Under the pieces are notes generated by a model. It was not told where the DNA came from, did no database searches, and saw only the letters and a program-made list of their open reading frames with translations. A stretch of 64,000 nucleotides of DNA from Gammaproteobacteria bacterium (GTDB lineage: Bacteria; Pseudomonadota; Gammaproteobacteria; JACKNK01). Shown piece after piece: positions 8,243-17,363 of this stretch. Position 1 is the first letter of the stretch, and every line of letters starts with the position of its first letter. Location: contig JACKNK010000001.1 in assembly GCA_024234955.1 (NCBI GenBank), positions 1-64,000 on the forward strand, in the 5' to 3' direction. The position numbers were made by a program, and so were the translations under genes.

Positions 8243-9691
8243 ATGTCCAGTACGGCCCAAGAACTCGACCAGCTCATCGGCAAGGAATACAAGGAAGGCT
8301 TCGTCACCGACATCGAAGCCGATACCTTCGAACCCGGTCTGAATGAAGACGTGATCCGCCGCCTGTCCGCGATCAAGAAGGAGCCGGAATGGCTGCTCGA
8401 ATGGCGCCTTGAGGCCTTCCGCCACTGGCAGACGATGGTGGGCCCGGACTGGGCCAAGCTCGATGTGCCGCCGATCGATTACCAGGCGCTGAGTTACTAC
8501 TCCGCGCCGAAGTCCAAGAAGGACGGCCCGAAGTCGCTGGACGAGGTCGATCCGAAGCTGCTCGAGACCTACGAAAAGCTGGGCATCCCGCTGGAAGAGC
8601 GCGCCGCACTGGCCGGCATCGCCGTCGATGCGGTGTTCGATTCGGTGTCGGTCGCGACCACTTTCAAGGACAAGCTCAACGACGCAGGGGTGATCTTCTG
8701 CTCGTTCTCCGAAGCGGTTCAGGAGCATCCGGAACTGGTCAAGCAGTACCTGGGCACCGTGGTGCCGCAAGGCGACAATTTCTTTGCCGCGCTGAATTCG
8801 GCGGTGTTCTCCGACGGCTCGTTCATCTACATCCCGAAAGGCACGCGCTGCCCGATGGAACTGTCCACGTACTTCCGCATCAACGCGGCCAACACCGGGC
8901 AGTTCGAACGCACGCTGATCGTCGCCGACGAAGGCAGCTACGTCTCGTATCTGGAGGGCTGCACCGCGCCGCGCCGCGACGAGAACCAGTTGCATGCGGC
9001 GGTGGTGGAACTGGTCGCGCTGGACAACGCGCAGATCAAGTACTCGACCGTGCAGAACTGGTATCCGGGTGACGAAGAAGGCCGTGGCGGCATCTACAAC
9101 TTCGTGACCAAGCGTGCCGAATGTCGCGGGGTGAGTTCCAAGGTGTCCTGGACCCAGGTCGAGACCGGCTCCGCGATCACCTGGAAATACCCGTCCTGCG
9201 TGCTCAAGGGCGACAACTCGGTCGGCGAGTTCTACTCGGTGGCGCTGTCCACGCTGAAGCAGCAGGCCGACACCGGCACCAAGATGGTCCACATCGGCAA
9301 GAACACCAGCTCGACGATCATCTCCAAGGGCATCTCCGCGATGCGCGGCTCCAATGCCTATCGCGGTCTGGTCAAGGTGGCGAAGGGCGCCGACAACGCG
9401 CGCAACTACACCCAGTGCGATTCGTTGCTGATGGGCGACCGCTGCGCCGCGCACACCTTCCCGTACATGGAGGTGGCCAACCCGACCGCGCAGGTCGAGC
9501 ACGAGGCCACCACCAGCAAGATTTCCGACGACCAGATGTTCTATTGCACCTCGCGCGGCATCAGTGAGGAAGACGCAGTGAGCATGATCGTCAACGGCTT
9601 CTGCAAGGAAGTCATCAAGGAGCTGCCGATGGAATTCGCGGTCGAGGCCCAGAAACTCCTCGGCGTCAGCCTGGAGGGCTCGGTCGGGTAA
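8243..9691 (+). CDS. sufB: Fe-S cluster assembly protein SufB
   Basis: A 482-residue protein, the standard SufB length. SufB with SufC and SufD forms the SufBC2D scaffold on which [4Fe-4S] clusters are built and from which they are passed to target proteins in the cytoplasm. Family features include YIPKGTRCPMELSTYFRIN, YLEGCTAPRRDENQLHAAVV and the C-terminal FYCTSRGISEEDA. The cysteine in YLEGCTAP is in the region implicated in sulfur acceptance. It is the first structural gene after the Rrf2 regulator. The distance to sufC is enlarged by the inserted GxxExxY element. Confidence 0.97.
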   Translation: MSSTAQELDQLIGKEYKEGFVTDIEADTFEPGLNEDVIRRLSAIKKEPEWLLEWRLEAFRHWQTMVGPDWAKLDVPPIDYQALSYYSAPKSKKDGPKSLDEVDPKLLETYEKLGIPLEERAALAGIAVDAVFDSVSVATTFKDKLNDAGVIFCSFSEAVQEHPELVKQYLGTVVPQGDNFFAALNSAVFSDGSFIYIPKGTRCPMELSTYFRINAANTGQFERTLIVADEGSYVSYLEGCTAPRRDENQLHAAVVELVALDNAQIKYSTVQNWYPGDEEGRGGIYNFVTKRAECRGVSSKVSWTQVETGSAITWKYPSCVLKGDNSVGEFYSVALSTLKQQADTGTKMVHIGKNTSSTIISKGISAMRGSNAYRGLVKVAKGADNARNYTQCDSLLMGDRCAAHTFPYMEVANPTAQVEHEATTSKISDDQMFYCTSRGISEEDAVSMIVNGFCKEVIKELPMEFAVEAQKLLGVSLEGSVG

Positions 9692-9697
9692 CTGCTT

Positions 9698-10145
9698 ATT
9701 AGCCGCAGATGAACGCAGATGGACGCGGATAACAGCGAAGGACGGCTGGCTTCGATATCAGAGCGAATCATCGGGGCGGCGATCGAGGTCTCCAACCAAC
9801 TTGGGGTTGGTTTTCTCGAAAAGGTTTACGAACGGGCCCTGGCCTTGGAGATCAGGGCTCGGGGTTTGAAAGTTCGCGGGCAGACGGAGTTGCCTGTGCG
9901 ATACAAGGGCGAGTTGATCGGGACTTATGTGGCCGATCTGCTCGCCGAGGATCAGGTGTTGATCGAGCTGAAATGTGCGGAGCGCTTCGCGCCGGAACAT
10001 ATCGACCAATGCCTGAATTACCTGAAGGCCAGTGATTTGAAGCTGTCTCTTCTGATCAATTTCGGTAAGCCCCGGGTCGACTGGAAACGCATCGTCCGGC
10101 AGCTTTAACAATATCTGCGTTCATCCGCGTTCATCTGCGGCTAAT
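9698..10145. mobile_element. Inverted-repeat-bounded GxxExxY module
   Basis: A 33-base arm at 9698-9730 and an inverted arm at 10113-10145 match at 30 of 33 positions. Each is made of short units of the type agccgcagatgaacgcagat. The arms enclose exactly one gene, and its start codon lies inside the left arm. The module sits between sufB and sufC, which are normally adjacent. I see no transposase, so any mobility would need outside help. Confidence 0.75.
9719..10108 (+). CDS. GxxExxY protein
   Basis: A 129-residue protein of the GxxExxY family, named for a motif visible here as GFLEKVYE near residue 31. The family is related to PD-(D/E)XK nucleases: the sequence shows a catalytic-like D (YVADLL) and an ELKC segment (VLIELKCAE). 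Its cellular role is not established. Such genes are typically found inside inverted repeats of the kind seen here. Its start codon lies within the left repeat arm. It interrupts the SUF operon in the same orientation, so it probably does not stop transcription into sufC. Confidence 0.85.
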   Translation: MDADNSEGRLASISERIIGAAIEVSNQLGVGFLEKVYERALALEIRARGLKVRGQTELPVRYKGELIGTYVADLLAEDQVLIELKCAERFAPEHIDQCLNYLKASDLKLSLLINFGKPRVDWKRIVRQL

Positions 10146-10165
10146 CAAATGATGGGTGAGAAAGC

Positions 10166-10915
<750 letters not shown>

Positions 10916-10926
10916 GGGGTTACGTC

Positions 10927-12234
10927 ATGTCCGCTACCGAACATTTCGCCGCCCAGGTGCGTGCCTCCGCACGCGCCGGTGCGGACGTTGCCTGGTTGAA
11001 CCAGACTCGCGAGCAGGCCCTGGCCAGCTTCGAGCAGATGGGCCTGCCGACCACGCGCAACGAGCATTGGAAATACACCGCGATCAAGCCGATCGAAAAG
11101 AAGGCTTTTGCCGCTGTCGTCGGGCATGTCGGGATCGACGACATTCAGCCCTTCCTGTTTGAAGGTCTGGACGCCGACCGCATGGTGTTCGTCAATGGCG
11201 CGTATCACCACGGGCTGTCGCGCATCGCCAGCGAAGGCGTGCGTATCGCCAGCCTCGCCGCCGTACTTGCCGACGATGCGGCCACGGTCGAGCCGTATCT
11301 CGGCAAGATCGCCGACCCCCGTGCCTCCGGCTTTGCGGCGCTGAACACCGCCGGCCTGGTCGATGGCGCCTTCGTGCATGTCGAACGCAACCAGGCCGCT
11401 GCACGTCCGCTGCTTCTGTTGTTCGTCGCCAGCGGCAACGACGCGTTTGCGCAGCCGCGCAATCTGATCGTTGCCGATGAAGGCGGTTCGGTGTCCGTCA
11501 TCGAGCACTACGTGACCCTGGGGCAGGGTGCGCATTTCACCAACGCGGTCACCGAGATCTCGGTCGCGGCCAACGCCGAGGTGAGGCATTACAAGGTGCA
11601 GCAGGAAAGCGACAAGGCCTTCCATATCGCGACCTTGCAGGCCGATCAGGCCCGCAATGGACGTCTGCATTCCTATCAGGTGTCGCTCGGCGGCGCGATT
11701 GCGCGTAACGACGTCAACACCCGCCTCAATGGCGAGGGAGCGGAGGCGGAGATGAACGGTCTGTATCTGGTCGATGGCCGTCAGCATATGGATTTCCACA
11801 CCAACATCGAACACGTGGTCCCGCACTGCATCAGTCGCGAAAATTACCGTGGCGTGCTCGACGGTCGCGGTCGCGGTGTGTTCAACGGCAAGGTGCATGT
11901 CTACGAGAACGCGGTGAAGACCGACTCGGACATGAGCAACAAGAACCTGCTGCTGTCCAGCAACGCCGAGATCGACACCAAGCCCGAGCTCGAGATCTAC
12001 AACGACGATGTCAAATGCGCGCACGGCGCCACCATCGGGCAGCTCGACGAAGTGCACATGTTCTATCTGCGTTCGCGCGGTATCGACCCGGTCGCCGCGC
12101 GCAGCCTGCTGGTGTTCGCCTTCGCCAACGAGGTCCTTCAGACCTTGCCGCTTGAAGCGGTGCGCACCACGCTGGAAAAGACCCTGATTGCACGCCTGCC
12201 CAAGGCCGATCATCTCGATGAGCTGGTGCAGTGA
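10927..12234 (+). CDS. sufD: Fe-S cluster assembly protein SufD
   Basis: A 435-residue SufD, paralogous to SufB and partner in the SufBC2D scaffold. The N-terminal helical domain has the typical PTTRNEHWKYT motif. The C-terminal beta-helix has SRENYRGVLDGRGRGVFNGK and IDTKPELEIYNDDVKCAHGATIG, containing the conserved C and H residues implicated in cluster assembly at the SufB-SufD interface. The stop overlaps the start of sufT (GTGA). In many bacteria sufS follows here; it is absent. Confidence 0.96.
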   Translation: MSATEHFAAQVRASARAGADVAWLNQTREQALASFEQMGLPTTRNEHWKYTAIKPIEKKAFAAVVGHVGIDDIQPFLFEGLDADRMVFVNGAYHHGLSRIASEGVRIASLAAVLADDAATVEPYLGKIADPRASGFAALNTAGLVDGAFVHVERNQAAARPLLLLFVASGNDAFAQPRNLIVADEGGSVSVIEHYVTLGQGAHFTNAVTEISVAANAEVRHYKVQQESDKAFHIATLQADQARNGRLHSYQVSLGGAIARNDVNTRLNGEGAEAEMNGLYLVDGRQHMDFHTNIEHVVPHCISRENYRGVLDGRGRGVFNGKVHVYENAVKTDSDMSNKNLLLSSNAEIDTKPELEIYNDDVKCAHGATIGQLDEVHMFYLRSRGIDPVAARSLLVFAFANEVLQTLPLEAVRTTLEKTLIARLPKADHLDELVQ

Positions 12235-12629
12235 ATGCGCCCGAACGCCGTTATCTGAGCCAACCCGGTACTGAAGAGATCGCGACACCCATGAGCGACG
12301 AATTTGAATTGCCTGTGCCCAAGAACCCGCTGGAAGAGCGGGTTGTCGAGGCGTTGCGTCAGATCTACGACCCGGAGATCCCGGTCAATATCTACGACCT
12401 GGGTCTGATCTATGCGATCGCCGGTCACGAGGAGAGCGGTCAGGTCGATATCGACATGACCCTGACCGCGCCCGGTTGTCCGGTGGCGCAAACCTTCCCC
12501 GGCACCGTCGAAGGCAAGGTCAAGGAGGTCGAGGGCGTGACCGATTGCGTGGTCGAACTGGTCTGGGACCCGCCGTGGACCCAGGAGCGCATGACCATGG
12601 AGGTCAAGCTCCAGTTGGGCCTGCTGTAA
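12231..12629 (+). CDS. sufT: SufT, MIP18/DUF59 family Fe-S maturation factor
   Basis: 132 residues from a GTG at 12231 that overlaps the sufD stop; an ATG at 12291 (MSDEFELPVP) is an alternative start giving about 112 residues. The DUF59 core reads LRQIYDPEIPVNIYDLGLIY, then LTAPGCPVAQ with the family's conserved cysteine. SufT proteins help supply Fe-S clusters to target proteins when demand is high. Direct coupling to sufD supports this role. Confidence 0.88.
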   Translation: MNAPERRYLSQPGTEEIATPMSDEFELPVPKNPLEERVVEALRQIYDPEIPVNIYDLGLIYAIAGHEESGQVDIDMTLTAPGCPVAQTFPGTVEGKVKEVEGVTDCVVELVWDPPWTQERMTMEVKLQLGLL

Positions 12630-12662
12630 CGATCCGGCTTACCGCCACGCGGTGGGATTCCC

Positions 12663-12721
12663 CGTAGGAGCAGCGTTCATTGGATGCCCCGCCGCCGATC
12701 GCGGCTGAAGCCGCTCCTACA
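12663..12721. repeat. REP-like palindromic repeat
   Basis: An imperfect inverted repeat between sufT and the Rieske gene: gtaggagcagc on the left and gctgaagccgctcctac on the right. The right arm recurs almost exactly in the repeat at 40483-40549, between cbbS and csoS2. This indicates a dispersed extragenic element. It may cap or trim the sufT transcript. Confidence 0.65.
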
Positions 12722-12771
12722 GACGATGTATCCGGCAGCGTGTCGCGTTTTTACTATCCAGGAGATCAACC

Positions 12772-13104
12772 ATGACCGATTGGGTCGATGTGGCGCCGTT
12801 GGACGAATTCGGCCCCGGTGCACGCACCATCGTCGATGTCGATGGTGCGGAAGTCGCCGTATTCAATATCGATGGCCAGATCTACGCCATCGAGGATGTG
12901 TGTTCGCACGACGCCGAATGTCTGCTCTGTGAGCAGGCCGAAGGGGAAGTGGAAGGCTTCGAGATCATCTGCCCGCGTCACGGTGCGCGCTTCGACATTC
13001 GCACCGGCAAGGCGCTGACCGCACCCGCTTACGAAGACATTGCCAGTCTCCCGACTCGGGTCGAGGCCGATATGGTTCAGGTGCGCGACGACCGTTGGGA
13101 CTGA
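12772..13104 (+). CDS. Rieske [2Fe-2S] ferredoxin-like protein
   Basis: A 110-residue soluble Rieske-type protein. Ligand motifs are CSH (in VCSHDAECLL) and CPRH (in IICPRHGARFDIRTG), giving two Cys and two His for a [2Fe-2S] cluster. No membrane anchor or signal peptide is present, so it acts in the cytoplasm as an electron carrier. Small Rieske proteins at the end of SUF operons are common; an electron-transfer role in cluster assembly is plausible but inferred. A canonical ribosome site (ccaggagatc) precedes the ATG. Confidence 0.88.
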   Translation: MTDWVDVAPLDEFGPGARTIVDVDGAEVAVFNIDGQIYAIEDVCSHDAECLLCEQAEGEVEGFEIICPRHGARFDIRTGKALTAPAYEDIASLPTRVEADMVQVRDDRWD

Positions 13105-13198
13105 ACGGGCTGGCCTCCGACGATGCCAGACGCGTGAAATCACCCGGATAGTTCAGGGAAATGAAATGTAAATTTTCCCGAATTTGGATGAAACCGAT

Positions 13199-13226
13199 CT
13201 GACACGAATCACGTATACGCTATAAT
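13199..13226 (+). promoter_or_regulatory. Sigma-70-type promoter
   Basis: CTGACA at 13199-13204 and a perfect TATAAT at 13221-13226 are spaced by 16 bases, about 55 bases upstream of the PhnD-like gene. The ribosome site aaggaaag precedes its ATG. Confidence 0.6.
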
Positions 13227-13280
13227 CTAGCTGCTAACTAGGTTATCCAGAATTGCCGATCCCAGAAGGAAAGACAGCGT

Positions 13281-14111
13281 ATGCGTACTCAGACTTCAAC
13301 GTTTCGTTCTGCATTATTTCCTCGGCTGCATCGCGCTGCATTGATGCTTTTGGCCTTGTTGGCAAACCCGGTCGCCGTCGCCGACACCTATTACCTGGCG
13401 GTGCCGCCGTTCATGGACCGGGATCAAGGTGAAGCACAGTTCGGTGAACTGGCGAAATACCTGTCCGACAAGACCGGGCAGGACATTCAGACGCGCAGTT
13501 CTGCGAACCCGATCGCCTTTTGGGAGTCGCTCAAACGTGGCGACTTTGACCTGGTACTGGATGGGCCGCATCTGGCCGATTATCGGGTTCAGCGACTCGA
13601 TCATCACGTTCTTGCCAAGGTCAAGGGACTGCTCAGCTTTGCGCTGGTCATGAAACCGGAGAACGCGGTGTTCGAAGCCGACGACCTGATCGGCAAAAAG
13701 GTCGCGATTACGCCAGCACCGTCCTTGTGCGCGGTTGAAATCGAAGGCTTTTATCCGAATCTGATGCGGCGCCCGGAACTGGTCGAGGTCAAGAGTCACC
13801 AGGAAGCGCTGGCCCTGCTGCGAACCGGGCAGGTTGACGCCGCGTTCATCCCGACCCCGCTTACCGGTCAGAACCCGGATCTGGTCATGATTGCGCAAAG
13901 CGCACAGTTGCCGCATTCCGCGATGACCGCCGGGCCGCGAGTGCCCGATGCGGTGCAGGCCTCGGTCCGGAAGGCATTGATCGAGGCGCAGAATGAATAT
14001 GCGGGCGTCAATGTCCTCGAGGTCATGAATGTCTACAGCGGCTTTGAACCCGCCAGTGACGAGATGTACGCGAGCTACAGCAAGATGCTCACCGGGATCT
14101 GGGCGTATTGA
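13281..14111 (+). CDS. PhnD-like periplasmic substrate-binding protein
   Basis: 276 residues with a signal peptide (hydrophobic stretch about residues 17-34, cleavage near AVADTYYL). The mature protein has the phosphate/phosphite/phosphonate-binding fold pattern: a repeated LAKYLSDKTGQDI helix, then FDLVLDGPHLADYR, and KVAITPAPSLCAVEI at the hinge. No ABC permease or ATPase genes are adjacent, so it may feed another transporter or act as a sensor. It has its own strong promoter and a terminator just downstream. The ligand is not predicted with confidence. Confidence 0.75.
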   Translation: MRTQTSTFRSALFPRLHRAALMLLALLANPVAVADTYYLAVPPFMDRDQGEAQFGELAKYLSDKTGQDIQTRSSANPIAFWESLKRGDFDLVLDGPHLADYRVQRLDHHVLAKVKGLLSFALVMKPENAVFEADDLIGKKVAITPAPSLCAVEIEGFYPNLMRRPELVEVKSHQEALALLRTGQVDAAFIPTPLTGQNPDLVMIAQSAQLPHSAMTAGPRVPDAVQASVRKALIEAQNEYAGVNVLEVMNVYSGFEPASDEMYASYSKMLTGIWAY

Positions 14112-14130
14112 TCGCCCGAGGGCGACTACT

Positions 14131-14154
14131 GAAAAGGCCGGGCATTGCCTTTTC
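14131..14154. terminator. Bidirectional terminator
   Basis: Stem gaaaaggc/gccttttc with an 8-base loop lies between convergent genes. The A- and T-rich arms give a U-rich tail in both directions. It would serve the PhnD-like gene (+) and tlpA (-). Confidence 0.6.
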
Positions 14155-14172
14155 GTTTACGCGAGGGTGCGT

Positions 14173-14718
14173 TCAAAGCAATGGCAGAATTTGTTCGTCC
14201 GCCTTGCTGCGCGTGATTTCACCCGCCTGGGTGAATACCACCTCGCCGTCGCGATTGATGACCGCCGTGAACGGCAGGGCACCGAGCACATTGCCGTAAG
14301 CCAGGGAGAGCTGTGAGCCGCCCGTGGTGGCGAGGGCGACCGGGTAGTTGAAGGGATTCGCATCCGCGAAGGCCTGAACTTTTTCCGAGGTGTCGATCAC
14401 GATACCGACGAATTGCAGTCCCTTGTCGCCGAATTCCTTCTGAAGGTCCATGAACAGAGGGATCTCGCGCAAACAGGGCGGGCACCAGGTCGCCCAGAAG
14501 TTGACTACCAGCACCTTGCCCTTGAATTGCGCGGAGGAGACGGTCTTTCCATCCAGCCCGGGCAGCTTGAAGCCGGGGTTGCCGGCGACGGCGTTCTGGG
14601 ACCCAGCCTCATTTTCGGCGGGATTCTGGCTCTGTTGCAGGTAAAACCCCGCGAAACCCGCCACGGCCAATAGCAGGATATACAGCAACCAGCGCGTACC
14701 TTGTTGTTTGATGCTCAT
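14173..14718 (-). CDS. TlpA-family thiol-disulfide oxidoreductase
   Basis: 181 residues with an N-terminal membrane anchor (about residues 10-28) that places a thioredoxin-like domain in the periplasm. The active site is WCPPC in VNFWATWCPPCLREIP, and the resolving cis-proline region is GALPFTAVI. Members reduce specific disulfides, for example during cytochrome c maturation. Its start overlaps the stop of the isochorismatase-like gene by four bases (ATGA), so the two are coupled. Confidence 0.88.
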   Translation of the reverse strand: MSIKQQGTRWLLYILLLAVAGFAGFYLQQSQNPAENEAGSQNAVAGNPGFKLPGLDGKTVSSAQFKGKVLVVNFWATWCPPCLREIPLFMDLQKEFGDKGLQFVGIVIDTSEKVQAFADANPFNYPVALATTGGSQLSLAYGNVLGALPFTAVINRDGEVVFTQAGEITRSKADEQILPLL

Positions 14719-15266
14719 TTGAGTAATGCCGATACCGCTTTGAAGTGTTCATGACGGGCATTGCGAAGCCATTCGAACAATACCGATTCGTGATTTGTGA
14801 CGATGATCCCCGCCTGCCGCATGCGTGCCAGGGCGTTTGCCTTGTGGGACGGGTCGCGCGATACCACCGCGTCTTCGACCACATAAACCGCACGCCCTTG
14901 CGCGCTCAGTTCCAGTGCGGTCTGGATGACGCAGACGTGCGTCTCCATGCCGCAGATGATGATCTGTTCACGTTGCGTGGCAACCGACACGAAGTCGGGC
15001 GCGCCACAACAGGAGAAACTGGTCTTCTCGAAGTGTTGCATGCCGGGTGGAAGCAGGTCGCGCAGGGCCTGGACGGTTTCCCCAAGGCCGCGCGGGTACT
15101 GTTCGGAACGGAGCACCGGGACGTTCAGCAATCCAGCGGCCTGCAGAAGGCGGCGGGTGTTTCGTGTCAGTAACGACATCGATTCCGTCGGCATCGCACC
15201 GGCCAGACGTTCCTGAATGTCGAGGATCAGCAGCTGGCTGCGAGTGGCGTCGCAAAGTTGGCTCAT
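14715..15266 (-). CDS. Isochorismatase-like cysteine hydrolase
   Basis: 183 residues from the ATG at 15266; a longer frame reaches 15407 but crosses into the ilvD start. The catalytic triad of the family is visible: Asp in LLILDIQERL, Lys in FEKTSFSCC and Cys in CGMETHVCV. Members hydrolyse small amides or related compounds. The YcaC-like spacing suggests a general hydrolase rather than a true isochorismatase. It is coupled to tlpA and divergent from ilvD. Confidence 0.82.
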   Translation of the reverse strand: MSQLCDATRSQLLILDIQERLAGAMPTESMSLLTRNTRRLLQAAGLLNVPVLRSEQYPRGLGETVQALRDLLPPGMQHFEKTSFSCCGAPDFVSVATQREQIIICGMETHVCVIQTALELSAQGRAVYVVEDAVVSRDPSHKANALARMRQAGIIVTNHESVLFEWLRNARHEHFKAVSALLK

Positions 15267-15405
15267 GCGGGCTCCCGAATAACGAAGGCGAGCGAGTATG
15301 CCACACGCTTTGCAGGCGCTCCGTGCTTGGTTCTTGCGGTCATTGCATAGAGAATGAGCGGCTTCAATCGTTCCCGCGTACACGTTCTTCATCGAGGTCA
15401 GACGC

Positions 15406-17256
15406 ATGCCCGCTTATCGCTCCCGCACCACCACTTTTGGCCGCAACATGGCTGGCGCCCGTGCGCTCTGGCGCGCTACCGGCATGACCGATGCGGACTT
15501 CCAGAAGCCGATCATCGCGGTCGCCAACTCCTTCACCCAGTTCGTTCCCGGGCATGTCCACCTCAAGGATCTGGGTCAGATGGTCGCGCGCGAGATCGAG
15601 GCTGCCGGTGGCGTGGCCAAGGAGTTCAACACCATCGCCGTGGATGATGGCATCGCGATGGGCCACGGGGGCATGTTGTATTCGCTGCCCTCGCGCGATC
15701 TGATCGCCGACTCGGTCGAATACATGGTCAATGCGCATTGCGCGGACGCGCTGGTGTGCATCTCCAACTGCGACAAGATCACCCCCGGCATGTTGATGGC
15801 CGCAATGCGCCTGAACATTCCCACCGTGTTCGTGTCCGGCGGGCCGATGGAGGCCGGGAAGGTCAAACTGGCGGGCAAGGGTGATCTCAAACTCGACCTC
15901 GTCGATGCGATGGTTGCCGCCGCCGACGACAAGGAGACGGATGAGGAGGTCGCGCAGATCGAACGCTCGGCGTGTCCCACCTGCGGTTCCTGCTCTGGGA
16001 TGTTCACCGCCAATTCGATGAACTGCCTGACCGAAGCACTGGGTCTGTCCCTGCCGGGGAACGGTTCGCTGGTGGCGACCCATTCCGAACGCAAGGAACT
16101 GTTCCTGGAGGCCGGGCGTCTGGTCGTCGATCTCGCCAAGCGTTATTACGAAGGCAACGACGCGTCCGTGCTGCCACGCTCCATCGCCACCATGCAGGCA
16201 TTCGAGAATGCGATGAGCCTGGATATTGCGATGGGTGGCTCGACCAACACTGTGCTGCATCTGCTCGCGGCGGCGCATGAGGCGGGGGTCGATTTCACCA
16301 TGACCGACATCGACCGCCTGTCCCGCAAGGTGCCGAACCTGTGCAAGGTCGCGCCGGCGACGCAGAAGTACCACATGGAGGATGTGCATCGCGCCGGTGG
16401 TGTGATCGGCATCCTCGCCGAACTCAGTCGCGGCGGTCTGATTCATCGTGATTGCCACACCGTGCATGCGAGTTCGATGGGTGCGGCCCTCGATGCCTGG
16501 GACATTACCTGTGTCGATGAAGCCGTAGCACGCGCGCGTTTCCTGGCGGGGCCGGGTGGCATTCCCACTCAGGTCGCGTTCAGTCAGTCCGCGCAATGGC
16601 CGGATCTCGACCTCGACCGTGTCGGCGGCTGCATTCGCGACATCGAACACGCCTATTCCAAGGACGGGGGGTTGGCGGTGCTTTACGGCAATCTTGCCGA
16701 GCACGGCTGCATTGTGAAGACGGCAGGTGTCGATGCCTCGATCCTGACCTTCTCCGGCCCGGCGCGGATTTTTGAAAGCCAGGATGCCGCTGTGGAAGCC
16801 ATCCTCGGCAATCAGATCCAGGAAGGCGACGTGCTCATCATCCGCTACGAAGGCCCCAAAGGCGGGCCGGGCATGCAGGAGATGCTTTACCCGACCAGTT
16901 ACCTGAAGTCGAAAGGCCTGGGTAAGGCCTGTGCCTTGATCACCGATGGACGCTTCTCGGGCGGCACCTCGGGTTTGTCGATCGGGCATTGCTCCCCGGA
17001 AGCGGCAGAGGGCGGCAATATCGGCCTGGTCGAGGAGGGCGATACCATCGAGATCGACATCCCGCATCGCGGCATCCGCATTGCGATTTCCGATGAGGAA
17101 CTGGTGCGTCGGCGCGAGGCCATGAACGCCAAGGGTGCCGCTGGCTGGAAGCCGGTCAATCGGGAACGTTACGTCTCTCAGGCGCTCAAGGCCTATGCCG
17201 CCTTGACCACCTCGGCGGCACGCGGCGCGGTGCGCGATCTGTCGCAACTTGACTGA
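15406..17256 (+). CDS. ilvD: Dihydroxy-acid dehydratase
   Basis: A 616-residue enzyme of the IlvD/Edd family, the standard length for long-form DHAD. It dehydrates 2,3-dihydroxy-isovalerate and -methylvalerate in branched-chain amino acid synthesis. Cluster-binding cysteines are in ISNCDKITPGML and ACPTCGSCSGMF; DGRFSGGTSGLSIGH is the conserved C-terminal active-site segment. The full set of motifs supports IlvD over the sugar-acid dehydratase Edd. It is monocistronic, with a terminator directly after it. Confidence 0.97.
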   Translation: MPAYRSRTTTFGRNMAGARALWRATGMTDADFQKPIIAVANSFTQFVPGHVHLKDLGQMVAREIEAAGGVAKEFNTIAVDDGIAMGHGGMLYSLPSRDLIADSVEYMVNAHCADALVCISNCDKITPGMLMAAMRLNIPTVFVSGGPMEAGKVKLAGKGDLKLDLVDAMVAAADDKETDEEVAQIERSACPTCGSCSGMFTANSMNCLTEALGLSLPGNGSLVATHSERKELFLEAGRLVVDLAKRYYEGNDASVLPRSIATMQAFENAMSLDIAMGGSTNTVLHLLAAAHEAGVDFTMTDIDRLSRKVPNLCKVAPATQKYHMEDVHRAGGVIGILAELSRGGLIHRDCHTVHASSMGAALDAWDITCVDEAVARARFLAGPGGIPTQVAFSQSAQWPDLDLDRVGGCIRDIEHAYSKDGGLAVLYGNLAEHGCIVKTAGVDASILTFSGPARIFESQDAAVEAILGNQIQEGDVLIIRYEGPKGGPGMQEMLYPTSYLKSKGLGKACALITDGRFSGGTSGLSIGHCSPEAAEGGNIGLVEEGDTIEIDIPHRGIRIAISDEELVRRREAMNAKGAAGWKPVNRERYVSQALKAYAALTTSAARGAVRDLSQLD

Positions 17257-17281
17257 GTATCGCTGGCGCCGCAATGCACCG

Positions 17282-17311
17282 GTCGGGTCGCGTAAGCGGC
17301 CCGGCTTTTTT
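17282..17311 (+). terminator. Rho-independent terminator of ilvD
   Basis: A 10-base stem (gtcgggtcgc / gcggcccggc, two G-T pairs) with a GTAA loop is followed by six T residues, 26 bases after the ilvD stop. Confidence 0.8.
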
Positions 17312-17363
17312 ATGGGCGGTCGGCTGAGAGTCTGGTGCGGAAGGTTTGAATTGCGAATCGGAC

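Noticed and set aside
15364..17274. Long minus-strand frame opposite ilvD
   Set aside because: Antisense of a fully recognisable gene; composition is typical of a shadow frame.
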